DNA of 64,000 nucleotides, taken from assembly GCA_963750995.1 (NCBI GenBank), contig CAVVST010000002.1, forward strand, positions 434,001 to 498,000, read 5' to 3'. Below the pieces are notes generated by a model. The model was given only the letters and a program-made list of their open reading frames with translations. It had not been told where the DNA came from and made no database searches. Of the stretch, positions 6,433-14,440 are shown piece by piece. Each line of letters starts with the position of its first letter. Position 1 is the stretch's first letter. A program made the translations under genes and the position numbers. This DNA comes from CAVVST01 sp963750995 (GTDB lineage Bacteria > Acidobacteriota > Vicinamibacteria > Vicinamibacterales > UBA2999).

Positions 6433-9342
6433 TTACCGCGCTGCGTACGCATGCGTGCGGCCCGAGGCGAGAACCTGCCGCAGCGCCCGACCCGTGTGCG
6501 ACGCCTCGCATTCCGCCACGCGCTCCGGCGTGCCGGCGACGACGACTTCTCCGCCCCCCTCGCCGCCTTCCGGACCGAGATCGATCAGGTAGTCCGCCGT
6601 CTTGATCACGTCGAGGTTGTGCTCGATCACGAGCAGCGTATGGCCCGCCTCCACAAGCTTGCGGAACGCCGCCAGCAGCTTGGCGATGTCGTCGAAGTGG
6701 AGGCCGGTAGTGGGCTCGTCGAGGATATAGAGGATGCGCTCCCCGCCGTACGAGGCCAGATGCGAGGCGATCTTGATCCGCTGCGCTTCACCCCCGGATA
6801 GCGTTGTCGCCGGCTGGCCGAGGCGCAGGTAGCCGAGGCCGATCTCGTCGAGCACGTGCAGCCGCCGCAGCACTTTCGGCGAGGTGCTGAAGAAGGCCAG
6901 TGCCTCGCGCACCGTCAGGTCGAGCACCTGGTGGACGTTCTTGCCGCGGTACCGCACTTCGAGCACCTGCGGCTTGAACCGCATCCCGTCGCACTGGTCG
7001 CATGGCACGAACACGTCCGCCAGGAACTGCATCTCGACGCGGACCTCACCTTCACCCTGGCACGCTTCGCACCGCCCGCCGGGCACGTTGAAGGAGAAAT
7101 GGCTTGCCGTCAGGCCCCGGCCCCGTGCGTCCTTCGTCGACGCAAACAGCTCGCGGATCGGGTCGAAGGCCTTCAGGTAGGTCACCGGGTTCGAGCGCGG
7201 CGTCCGGCCGATTGGAGCCTGGTCCACCAGGATCGTGTCGGTGATCAGCTCGAGGCCTTCGAGGCCCCGGTGGGATCCGACGCGGCGATCCCAGGCGCCC
7301 TTGGCCCGCTTGATCGCGGCGTAGAGCACGTCGTGCACGATCGTCGACTTCCCCGATCCGCTGACGCCGGTCACGCAGGTGAGCGTGTTCAGCGGAATTT
7401 CGATGTCGACGTTCTTCAGGTTGTGCTCGCTGGCGCCGTAGAGGCGGATCTTCTGCCCGACGCCCTTGCGGCGGGGTGACGGCACCGGAATCGCCAGCTC
7501 GTTGCGCAGGTACTTTGCCGTCAGTGATCGCGGCTCCTGCAGCAACCCGGGCAGGTCGCCCGAATAAACCACGCGGCCGCCTTGTTCCCCGGCGCCGAGG
7601 CCGATGTCGACGATGTGATCGGCCACCCGGATCATGTCCTCGTCGTGCTCGACGACGAGCACCGTGTTTCCCTGGTCGCGCAGCTGCCGCAGGATGTCGA
7701 TCAGCCGCTGGTTGTCGCGCGAATGCAGCCCGATCGACGGCTCGTCGAGCACGTACAACGTTCCGACCAGCGCCGAGCCGAGCGACGTCGCCAGGTTGAT
7801 GCGCTGCGCCTCCCCGCCAGACAGCGTGGACGACAAGCGGTCGAGCGTCAGGTAGTCGAGCCCGACGTCGCTCAGAAACGACAGCCGGCGGCGGATCTCG
7901 CGCAGCACCTTGTCGGCGACCGCCGCTTCCTTCTCGCTGAGATGCAGGTCGGCAAAGAACCGGCTGGCTTCGCGCACGGTGAGCGCGGACACTGCGTCGA
8001 TGGTGCGGCCGTCGACGCGCACGTCGCGCGCTTCCCGGCGGAGCCGCGCGCCGCCGCAGTCGGGACACGGCAGGTAGCCGCGATAGCGGCTGAGGAACAC
8101 ACGGACGTGCACCTTGTACTTCTTGCGCTCGAGCCAGCGGAAGAATCCGCGGATGCCGTCGTAACCGTCATTGCCCTCGACGACGAAGCTGCGCTCCTCG
8201 TCGGTGAGCTCCGTCCAGGGCACGTCCAGCCGAACGGTCGACTTCCGCGCGGTCCGCTTCAACTCGGCCAGCTGCGACCGGTAATGCGGCTTGCTCCACG
8301 GCTCGATCGCGCCCTGGTTGATCGACTTGGACGGATCGGGCACGACCAGGTCCATGTCGAGCTCGATGATGTTGCCGAAGCCGTGGCACGTCGGGCAGGC
8401 GCCGAACGGATTGTTGAAGGAGAACAGTCGGGGCTGCGGTTGCTCGTAGGTGATGCCGCACGTGCGGCACTCGAACCGCTCTGAGAACACCAGGCGCCGG
8501 TCCCCTGTTCCCGATCCCTGATCCCCTGGCCCGTCGGCGAGGACGATCGCAAACGCCGCACCGCCGCCCTCGCGGTAGGACGTCTCGATTGAATCGGTGA
8601 GGCGGCTGCGGAGATCGCCCTCGATTTTCACGCGATCGACCACCACCTCCAACGTCGTCCGGCCGCGCAGCGACTGCTGGTCGATGTCCTCGAGTGGCAC
8701 CGCGCGCCCGTCGATGAGCAGGCGTCCAAAACCGCGGCGCCGGAGCGCGTTCAGCATCTCGACGACGGGGTCGCTGGCACGTTCGTCTTTCTCCGGAACG
8801 TCCTCCCCGGCATCGGCAGCGTCGGCCGCCGGATCGGCCGGCATCACGACCACCGGGATCTCGAAACCGATCAGGATGCGGCTGCCTGCGGGCAGTTCCC
8901 CCAGGCGCTTCGCGACGACTTCCGCGGTCTCGCGGGTCACTTCGTTGCCGCACTGGCGGCAGAACGTCCGTCCCACGCGCGCGTACAGCAGCCGCATGTA
9001 GTCGTGGATCTCGGTCATCGTTCCGACCGTGGATCGCGGGTTGCGCACGCTGTTCTTCTGGCGGATGGCGATGGCGGGACAGATGCCTTCGATGCGATCG
9101 ACGTCGGGCTTTTCCATCCGCTCGAGGAACTGCCGGGCGTAGGCAGACAGCGACTCGACGTACCGGCGCTGTCCTTCCGCGTAGATCGTGTCGAAGGCGA
9201 GTGACGACTTTCCTGATCCGCTCACGCCGGTGACGATCACCAGCTTGCCGGCGGGCAGCGTGACGTCCACGTTCTTGAGGTTGTGCGTGCGGGCGCCGCG
9301 CACGACAAGGGGAGAGCGAGCGGGGGGTACGGTGTTGGGCAC
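6433..9342 (-). CDS. uvrA: Excinuclease ABC subunit A
   Basis: The damage-recognition ATPase of nucleotide excision repair. From GTG 9342 it is 969 residues (E. coli UvrA is 940). In order: first Walker A GVSGSGKSS with AYARQFLERM, CxxC zinc-binding pairs, first ABC signature LSGGEAQRINLA, second Walker A GVSGSGKST, the C-terminal zinc finger CEACQGEGE...CDQCDG, and second signature LSGGEAQRIKIA followed by ILDEPTTGLH. The open frame extends upstream to 9654 but overlaps udgX with composition unlike UvrA; GTG 9342 has AGGGAAATAGGG upstream. The stop abuts a dispersed repeat. Confidence 0.95.
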   Translation of the reverse strand: MPNTVPPARSPLVVRGARTHNLKNVDVTLPAGKLVIVTGVSGSGKSSLAFDTIYAEGQRRYVESLSAYARQFLERMEKPDVDRIEGICPAIAIRQKNSVRNPRSTVGTMTEIHDYMRLLYARVGRTFCRQCGNEVTRETAEVVAKRLGELPAGSRILIGFEIPVVVMPADPAADAADAGEDVPEKDERASDPVVEMLNALRRRGFGRLLIDGRAVPLEDIDQQSLRGRTTLEVVVDRVKIEGDLRSRLTDSIETSYREGGGAAFAIVLADGPGDQGSGTGDRRLVFSERFECRTCGITYEQPQPRLFSFNNPFGACPTCHGFGNIIELDMDLVVPDPSKSINQGAIEPWSKPHYRSQLAELKRTARKSTVRLDVPWTELTDEERSFVVEGNDGYDGIRGFFRWLERKKYKVHVRVFLSRYRGYLPCPDCGGARLRREARDVRVDGRTIDAVSALTVREASRFFADLHLSEKEAAVADKVLREIRRRLSFLSDVGLDYLTLDRLSSTLSGGEAQRINLATSLGSALVGTLYVLDEPSIGLHSRDNQRLIDILRQLRDQGNTVLVVEHDEDMIRVADHIVDIGLGAGEQGGRVVYSGDLPGLLQEPRSLTAKYLRNELAIPVPSPRRKGVGQKIRLYGASEHNLKNVDIEIPLNTLTCVTGVSGSGKSTIVHDVLYAAIKRAKGAWDRRVGSHRGLEGLELITDTILVDQAPIGRTPRSNPVTYLKAFDPIRELFASTKDARGRGLTASHFSFNVPGGRCEACQGEGEVRVEMQFLADVFVPCDQCDGMRFKPQVLEVRYRGKNVHQVLDLTVREALAFFSTSPKVLRRLHVLDEIGLGYLRLGQPATTLSGGEAQRIKIASHLASYGGERILYILDEPTTGLHFDDIAKLLAAFRKLVEAGHTLLVIEHNLDVIKTADYLIDLGPEGGEGGGEVVVAGTPERVAECEASHTGRALRQVLASGRTHAYAAR

Positions 9343-9383
9343 TCTGTTCCCTATTTCCCTGGGATGGTAAGTAAGCAATGTTA

Positions 9384-10028
9384 CTACCGGCGCACCTCCT
9401 TCGCCACCTTCGCCGCGACCGTGAGATCCGCGACCAGCGAGTCGTACGCGGCGCGCCGGCCCTCCGAATCGGGCGCGCGCAGCACGGCCGACGGATGAAT
9501 CGTGGCGACGACCCGCTCCGCCAGCGCACTCGGCAGCACCTGTCCACGCTGCTGCGTCAACTTGAACTGCGCGCCGAGCAGCGCCTGTGCCGCCGTCGCG
9601 CCGAGGCAGACGACGACTGCCGGCTTCACCGCGCGCAGTTCCGCTTCGAGCCACGGGCGGCAGGCCTTGATCTCCGAGGCACGCGGCTTCTTGTGAATGC
9701 GCCGCTTACCGCGCGGTTCCCAGCTGAAGTGCTTGACTGCGTTCGTCAGGTAGGCCGAATCGCGCGGAATCCCCGCCTCCTCGAGCGCTTTGTGCAGCAC
9801 GGCGCCGGCGGGTCCGACGAACGGCTCGCCGTGGCGATCTTCCTGGTCGCCAGGTTGTTCGCCGACGAGCATCACACGACCATCACGCGGACCTGATCCG
9901 AACACCACCTGCGTCGCCCGCTTGTACAGATCGCATCCACGACACGCCTGTGCCGCGGCCTTCAAGGTCCGCACGCTGGTTGTCCTCGGTACAAACGGCG
10001 CCGCGGATTGTTCCTTCACGTCTTGCAT
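9384..10028 (-). CDS. udgX: UdgX-type uracil-DNA glycosylase (iron-sulfur family)
   Basis: A 214-residue member of the family-4-like uracil-DNA glycosylases. Cysteines at 29, 32, 123 and 141 have the spacing of the iron-sulfur site. The motif GEQPG (56-60) followed by DQED, and the loop KRRIH (108-112), are the marks of UdgX, in which the loop histidine forms a covalent bond with DNA at the uracil site (known from the mycobacterial enzyme). The distal HPS motif is at 178-180. ATG 10028 is chosen because an upstream ATG (10082) would overlap the divergent antiporter gene. It lies 41 bases upstream of uvrA on the same strand. Confidence 0.88.
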   Translation of the reverse strand: MQDVKEQSAAPFVPRTTSVRTLKAAAQACRGCDLYKRATQVVFGSGPRDGRVMLVGEQPGDQEDRHGEPFVGPAGAVLHKALEEAGIPRDSAYLTNAVKHFSWEPRGKRRIHKKPRASEIKACRPWLEAELRAVKPAVVVCLGATAAQALLGAQFKLTQQRGQVLPSALAERVVATIHPSAVLRAPDSEGRRAAYDSLVADLTVAAKVAKEVRR

Positions 10029-10056
10029 CGTACTGCCCGAGATACCATCAAGGCGC

Positions 10057-11781
10057 GTGGAAGAGTTAGGACTCATCATCACCTTCGCCGGCGGACTCAG
10101 CGCGGCGCTTGTCTTCGGCTACGTGACCCACCGGCTCGGTTTGTCACCGATTGTTGGCTACCTGCTCGCCGGCGTCGCCCTCGGACCGCATACGCCAGGG
10201 TTCATGGCGAATCCCGAACTGGCCGAGCAGCTGGCCGAAGTCGGGGTGATCCTGCTGATGTTCGGCGTCGGCCTGCAGTTTCACGCCGAGGAGTTGCTGG
10301 CCGTCCGGCGTGTCGCCGTGCCCGGCGCGGCAGCGGGCATTGCCTCCGCCACCCTGCTCGGTGCGTGGGCAGCGTGGCTCTTTGGCTGGGGCTGGACGTC
10401 CTCGCTCGTCTTCGGCCTCACGCTATCAGTCGCCAGCACCGTCGTACTGGTGCGGGTGCTGTCGGACAACAGGCAGCTCCACACCTCGAGCGGCCACATC
10501 GCCGTGGGCTGGCTGGTGGTCGAGGATCTCCTCACGGTCATCATCCTCGTGCTGCTGCCGACGCTCGCCGGCGGCAATACGAGCATCCCGGGCATCCTGG
10601 GCGACGTCGCGCTGACGCTGCTTAAGGTCGGCCTGCTCGTCGCCTTCGCCGTCGTCGTCGGCACGCGGACGATTCCGAAGCTGCTCGACCTGGTGGCGGC
10701 GACCCGCTCTCGCGAGCTGTTTACCCTAACCGTCCTGGTACTGGCACTGGGCATTGCCGTCGTCTCGACGCTCGTGTTCGGCGTTTCGATGGCGCTCGGC
10801 GCCTTCATCGCAGGGATGTCGGTCGGCCGCTCGGACTACAGCCTGCGGGCGGCGACCGACGCACTTCCCATGCGCGACGCCTTCGCCGTCCTGTTTTTCG
10901 TGTCGATCGGCATGCTGCTGGATCCCGTCGAGTTGCTCTCGGCGCCGTGGCTGGTTCTCGCGGCGCTCGGCGTCGTCGTGATCGCCAAGCCATTCGTGGC
11001 TGCCGTTGTCCTGGCGGTCATGCGGTACCCGGTCCACACCGTGCTGACCGTGCCGTCGGCCCTTGCTCAGATCGGCGAGTTCTCGTTCATCCTCGCGGCG
11101 GTGGCACGCGACCTGCGCGTGCTGCCCGAAGTTGGCCTGCACCTCGTGGTGGCCGTGTCGATCGCCTCCATCGTCGTGAACCCGATGGCCGCCAAAGCGA
11201 TTCGACCAGTCGAACACTGGCTGGCGCGGTCGCGTTTTTTCCGGAAGCGCGTCATCGCTGAAACCCAGGTCGAGCACGGCGAGGCCTCGTCGCTGCAGCC
11301 GGAAGACCGCGCCGTGGTCGTCGGGTACGGGCCGACCGGGCGAACGGTCGCGCGCCTGCTCAAGGAAAACGGCATTCAGCCGACCGTGATCGAATTGAAC
11401 ATGGACACCGTCCGCACGTTGCGGCAGGAGGGGATGTCCGCAGTGTACGGCGATGCCCGCGATCCGGACACACTGGTGGCGGCAGGCGTGCGGCATGCGT
11501 CTACCTTGATCATCAGCGGCGCCGATACCGGCGCGCCGGAAACCATCCGGGCCGCACGCGAGCTCAACCAGAATCTCCACATTTTTGTCAGGGGCGCGTA
11601 CCTGCGCGACGTCCCAAAGCTACGGAGCGCCGGCGCCGAGCACGTGTTTTCCGGCGAAGGCGAGGTCGCGCTGGCGATGACCGAAGCCGTGCTACGGCGC
11701 ATGGGGGCCACACCGGACCAGATCGACCGCGAACGGCAACGCCTCCACGGCGAGCTGTTCGGGCCGGCCGCGGGGGGCTAG
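10057..11781 (+). CDS. Monovalent cation:proton antiporter-2 (KefB/YbaL-type) with RCK domain
   Basis: A 574-residue inner-membrane protein. Roughly the first 380 residues are the CPA2 exchanger domain with about a dozen hydrophobic helices, including GYLLAGVALGPHTPGF and MFGVGLQFHAEEL. From about residue 420 a cytosolic RCK/TrkA-N domain begins with VVVGYGPTGRTVARLL (dinucleotide fold) and continues through VYGDARDPDTL. Such proteins exchange K+ or Na+ for H+ under nucleotide control. GTG 10057 begins directly with the first helix. It is divergent from udgX (28-base gap). The TAG stop is the first TAG of the AGCTGGGT repeat that follows. Confidence 0.88.
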   Translation: MEELGLIITFAGGLSAALVFGYVTHRLGLSPIVGYLLAGVALGPHTPGFMANPELAEQLAEVGVILLMFGVGLQFHAEELLAVRRVAVPGAAAGIASATLLGAWAAWLFGWGWTSSLVFGLTLSVASTVVLVRVLSDNRQLHTSSGHIAVGWLVVEDLLTVIILVLLPTLAGGNTSIPGILGDVALTLLKVGLLVAFAVVVGTRTIPKLLDLVAATRSRELFTLTVLVLALGIAVVSTLVFGVSMALGAFIAGMSVGRSDYSLRAATDALPMRDAFAVLFFVSIGMLLDPVELLSAPWLVLAALGVVVIAKPFVAAVVLAVMRYPVHTVLTVPSALAQIGEFSFILAAVARDLRVLPEVGLHLVVAVSIASIVVNPMAAKAIRPVEHWLARSRFFRKRVIAETQVEHGEASSLQPEDRAVVVGYGPTGRTVARLLKENGIQPTVIELNMDTVRTLRQEGMSAVYGDARDPDTLVAAGVRHASTLIISGADTGAPETIRAARELNQNLHIFVRGAYLRDVPKLRSAGAEHVFSGEGEVALAMTEAVLRRMGATPDQIDRERQRLHGELFGPAAGG

Positions 11782-11851
11782 CTGGGTAGCTGGGTTGCTG
11801 GGAGGTAGGTAGCTGGGCAGCTGGTATGACTGGGTAGCTGGGTAGCTGGGT
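11779..11851. repeat. Degenerate tandem TAGCTGGG repeat
   Basis: About eight imperfect copies of an eight-base unit (TAGCTGGG, TTGCTGGG, CAGCTGG and so on) fill the gap between the antiporter and the peroxiredoxin. The stop codon of the antiporter (11779-11781) is the TAG of the first unit. A TATACT promoter-like hexamer follows at 11853-11858. Confidence 0.75.
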
Positions 11852-11852
11852 G

Positions 11853-11858
11853 TATACT
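11853..11858 (+). promoter_or_regulatory. Candidate -10 element for the peroxiredoxin gene
   Basis: TATACT follows the AGCTGGGT repeat, 22 bases before the start codon, with a strong AGGAGG between them (11869-11874). No good -35 is visible because the preceding bases are repeat. A similar GTATACTCC lies just before the start of the NHL gene at 17354. Confidence 0.35.
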
Positions 11859-11879
11859 CCCCCCTTGCAGGAGGTTCCG

Positions 11880-12443
11880 ATGCGTGTTCTGTTGACGATG
11901 GGGCTCGTGGCAACACTGGCGGCGGGTGCGATGGCGCAGAGTGCCGTCGAGCTGAAGGTTGGCGACAATGCGCCGGACTTCACGCTGCAGGGCACCGACG
12001 GTAAGACGCACAAGCTGTCGGACTACCGTGGCAAGCAGGCGGTCGTCGTCGCCTGGTTCCCGCGGGCGTTCACGCAGGGCTGCACGATCGAGTGCAAGTC
12101 ACTGGCGGACAATGGCGACAAGATACAGAAGTTCGACGTAGCGTATTTCATGGCCAGCGTCGACTCTCTCGAGGAGAACATCAAGTTCGCGAAGGCGACC
12201 TCGGTGACCCTCGGCGACCGCGTGGTTGAGAAAAAGGAAGCCGACTTCCCGATGCTCAGCGATCCGACCAAGGAAGTGGCAACGAAGTACGGCGTGCTCA
12301 ACGCGCGCGGCACGGCGAATCGCTGGACGTTCTATATCGACAAGATGGGCAAGATCGCAGCGATCGAGAAGATGGTGCGGCCGGAGACGTCAGCCGAAGA
12401 CATGCTGGTGAAGCTGAAGGACATCAAGGTCGCCATGAAATAG
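11880..12443 (+). CDS. Secreted peroxiredoxin (BCP/PrxQ-like)
   Basis: A 187-residue thiol peroxidase with a cleavable signal (MRVLLTMGLVATLAAGAMAQ), so probably periplasmic. The thioredoxin-fold core starts with GDNAPDFTLQGTDGKTHKLS; the peroxidatic site is AFTQGCTIECKS with Cys68 and a second Cys at 72. PrxQ/BCP enzymes usually space the resolving Cys five positions away; here it is four, and the usual Pro before Gly-Cys is Gln. AGGAGG at 11869-11874 fixes the start. It is probably monocistronic, ending at the terminator at 12491-12526. Confidence 0.85.
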   Translation: MRVLLTMGLVATLAAGAMAQSAVELKVGDNAPDFTLQGTDGKTHKLSDYRGKQAVVVAWFPRAFTQGCTIECKSLADNGDKIQKFDVAYFMASVDSLEENIKFAKATSVTLGDRVVEKKEADFPMLSDPTKEVATKYGVLNARGTANRWTFYIDKMGKIAAIEKMVRPETSAEDMLVKLKDIKVAMK

Positions 12444-12445
12444 AC

Positions 12446-12490
12446 GATCGTTCGGTTCATTCGAACCGTTCGGATCGTTCGGGTCGTTCA
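12446..12490. repeat. GTTCGG-word repeat after the peroxiredoxin gene
   Basis: Four or five imperfect copies of a nine-base word (GTTCGGATC, GTTCGGGTC, GTTCATTCG) follow the stop codon and run into the terminator stem. It is another example of the short-word repeats that cluster at gene ends in this window. Confidence 0.55.
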
Positions 12491-12526
12491 GGGCGTGCGG
12501 ATCGTTCAGATCCGGACGCCCTTTTT
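12491..12526 (+). terminator. Rho-independent terminator after the peroxiredoxin gene
   Basis: GGGCGTGCGGATC (12491-12503) pairs with GATCCGGACGCCC (12509-12521) with one mismatch, across a GTTCA loop, followed by TTTTT at 12522-12526. This is the clearest intrinsic terminator in the window. Confidence 0.85.
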
Positions 12527-12531
12527 CATAG

Positions 12532-12774
12532 CTACCGGTAAGCGACCAGCATCCAGCCGCTGCGCCGAAGCTCCGACGCAAGCGCCGCGTGCCGCTGGAA
12601 CGCCGCGAGTCCTGCGTCGAACGCGGCTACGATCATCTTGCCGCTGTGGGTCAAGAGACGGACCAGATACCGCGATCCCTCTTGGTACAGCTCACAGGTG
12701 ACAAGGTGGTTGTCGCGCGAAAAGACCCACTGGAGCAGTGTCTGCGTGCGCTTGCGACGAGTAATGTTCTTCAC
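12532..12774 (-). CDS. Small conserved-looking hypothetical protein
   Basis: An 80-residue protein with a basic N terminus (MKNITRRKRTQTLLQWVF) and an amphipathic body; no signal peptide, membrane helix or motif recognised. Composition and codon pattern look protein-like (balanced residues, W and Y present, no low complexity) in contrast to the other frames. It lies alone between the peroxiredoxin terminator and tRNA-Thr, on the opposite strand to both. Function not recognised. Confidence 0.55.
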   Translation of the reverse strand: MKNITRRKRTQTLLQWVFSRDNHLVTCELYQEGSRYLVRLLTHSGKMIVAAFDAGLAAFQRHAALASELRRSGWMLVAYR

Positions 12775-12804
12775 GCATCAGCTGACTCCAAGAACGGTGC
12801 CATA

Positions 12805-12813
12805 TGCTAGGAT
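12805..12813 (+). promoter_or_regulatory. Extended -10 promoter for tRNA-Thr
   Basis: TGCTAGGAT is an extended -10 (TGn plus TAGGAT) 17 bases before the mature tRNA. The same nine bases occur at 21441-21449 before a membrane-protein pair. An upstream CTGACT (12782-12787) is a weak -35 candidate at non-ideal spacing. Confidence 0.4.
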
Positions 12814-12830
12814 GGACATTCATCCAGCCT

Positions 12831-12906
12831 GCCGGCGTAGCTCAGTTGGTAGAGCAGCTGATTCGTAATCAGCAGGTCGTCGGTTCAAGTCCGACTGCCG
12901 GCTCCA
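12831..12906 (+). tRNA. tRNA-Thr (anticodon CGT)
   Basis: A full cloverleaf of 76 bases: acceptor GCCGGCG with TGCCGGC (one G-T pair), D stem GCTC/GAGC, anticodon stem GCTGA/TCAGC around TTCGTAA (anticodon CGT, reading ACG), T stem GTCGG/CCGAC with loop TTCAAGT, and an encoded 3' CCA. It is isolated, with no neighbouring tRNA. No integrase or repeated 3' end was seen within the window, so no integration-site role is supported. Confidence 0.97.
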
Positions 12907-13057
12907 GTTTCCTAAGTAGATTCACCTCTGTTCAGGGTCGCTTGCGTGAACCCGCCGACCCTGACACCCTGTCTGACACCTGAGGGCTGTCGGGCCTGAT
13001 TAGGCCGGCAAAGTCCAGAAAGTCTGCCTTTCAAGGGTTTTTCTTCCTGGCTAATCC

Positions 13058-13642
13058 TCAGTCGGCCATGACGTCCTTCCGCGCCAGGTAATACGTGTTT
13101 GCCGCCCGGTCGGTGTGCACGTCGATCAGTGTCAGGGCGTGCTTCGCCAGCAGGGCCCGGTAGTTCTCGACGCTGAATGAAAAATAGTGAAAGGGCACGC
13201 CGTTCATCGGCAGGCCTTCCTTGTCACCGTCCACGTCTCCCGATGTGAAGAGAAACAATCCGCCTGCTTTCAGGCTGCCCGCTATTCTCGCCACAGCCTT
13301 CGCCTGCTCCTTATGGGGGAGGTGGAACAGGACGCCCCACGCGACCGCGCCGTCGAATGTCGCGGCTTCGAGCTCACAGGCCTGGATAGTGCTGCACACC
13401 GCGCGCGTGTTCGGAAAGTTGCTGCGGAAGTGTTCCAGCATCCGCTCAGAGCTATCCACGCCCACGACGGTGCAGCCGGCTGTCAGCAGCGTGCGCGTGA
13501 GCGGCATTCCGTTGCCACAGCCCACATCGAGGACGGTCGCCCGCGGTGGGAGCGTCGCGGCAAGCGCGGTCACCTCGGGCACACCGATGTCCTCGTTGCG
13601 GTCTGCCGCGTACCAGTCGGCGATCAGGTCGTATTCGTGCAT
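13058..13642 (-). CDS. Class I SAM-dependent methyltransferase
   Basis: A 194-residue Rossmann methyltransferase. Motif I is VLDVGCGNGMPLTRTLL, motif II-like VVGVDSSERMLEHF, motif IV region FDGAVAWGVLFHLPH, then a GGLFLFTSG strand. This is the methyltransferase type-11/25 pattern of small-molecule enzymes; the substrate is not predictable. ATG 13642 is preferred over an upstream TTG. A 151-base gap after the tRNA precedes its stop, holding nothing clear. Its neighbour on the other side is divergent. Confidence 0.8.
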   Translation of the reverse strand: MHEYDLIADWYAADRNEDIGVPEVTALAATLPPRATVLDVGCGNGMPLTRTLLTAGCTVVGVDSSERMLEHFRSNFPNTRAVCSTIQACELEAATFDGAVAWGVLFHLPHKEQAKAVARIAGSLKAGGLFLFTSGDVDGDKEGLPMNGVPFHYFSFSVENYRALLAKHALTLIDVHTDRAANTYYLARKDVMAD

Positions 13643-13807
13643 TCGAGCGGGCGCGGCCAAACGGCAGTCAGTGTACGAGAGCCCCGGCGCCGGAGTTCGT
13701 CAGTTTCGCAATTTCAGGGATGTCACGGCCCCGATGTCTCGCCTTGGGCTTCCGTGCAGCCCTCGGGGGTGGTAATCTGTTTTGCCCTCCCCCCGTTCGA
13801 ACGTTGG

Positions 13808-14434
13808 ATGCCCCTGAACGACGATGCGCCAACCCTGAAGGGTGCCGGTGTCTTGCTGCGTGAGCTGCGCCTCAGCGACGCGGCTACCCTCTTTAGGCTG
13901 CTCACCGACGAGCAGGTCGCCAGGTTCATCTCACCGCCGCCGACCTCACCCGAGGGCTATGAACGGTTCATCGAATGGACGATTGGGGCCAGGCCGAAGG
14001 GCCGCTACATCTGCTTTGGCGTCGTCCCTGAGGGGTTGCACGAACCGGTCGGCATCTTCCAGCTTCGCCGGATGCCGGGCGGGTCGAATGTGGCCGAGTG
14101 GGGGTTCGTGATCGGCCATTCGTTCTGGGGTACCGGGATCTTCCCCGAAGCGGCCCGCCTGCTCCTCGAGTTCGCCTTCGACGTCATGGGTGTGAACCGC
14201 CTGGAGGCGCGTGCGTCCGTTCCGAACGGACGGGGACAGGGCGCGCTCGCGAAGGTCGGCGCGTTCCACGAAGTGCGAATGCGCGAATCCTTCACGCGGA
14301 ACGGCGAGCGGTTCGATCAGGTCATGTGGTCGATCCTCGCCGACGAATGGCGGCAGTCGCAGCGCGAGCGTCGCCACGGGCGAGAGCCTGACACTCCTGG
14401 CGATCAGGACGGGAAGGAACACGCGCGCCCCTGA
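13808..14434 (+). CDS. GNAT-family N-acetyltransferase (RimJ-like)
   Basis: A 208-residue protein of the acetyltransferase-3 (RimJ/RimL) type: the N-terminal LLRELRLSDAATLFRLLTD, a central FQLRRMPGGSNVAEWGFVIGHSFWGTGI with the acetyl-CoA-binding strand-loop, and EARASVPNGRGQGALAKVGAFHE. Members acetylate ribosomal-protein N termini, antibiotics or small amines; the substrate is unknown here. The ATG at 13808 matches the family N terminus. The last 30 residues are charged and poorly conserved. Confidence 0.82.
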   Translation: MPLNDDAPTLKGAGVLLRELRLSDAATLFRLLTDEQVARFISPPPTSPEGYERFIEWTIGARPKGRYICFGVVPEGLHEPVGIFQLRRMPGGSNVAEWGFVIGHSFWGTGIFPEAARLLLEFAFDVMGVNRLEARASVPNGRGQGALAKVGAFHEVRMRESFTRNGERFDQVMWSILADEWRQSQRERRHGREPDTPGDQDGKEHARP

Positions 14435-14440
14435 GCCAGG

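Noticed and set aside
9343..9654. N-terminal extension of uvrA to 9654
   Set aside because: It overlaps udgX, is Gly/Arg/Ala-rich and unlike UvrA; GTG 9342 with a ribosome-binding site gives the normal length.
12907..13057. Possible integration remnant after tRNA-Thr
   Set aside because: The region has short GACACC repeats but no copy of the tRNA 3' end, no integrase and no phage gene in the window.
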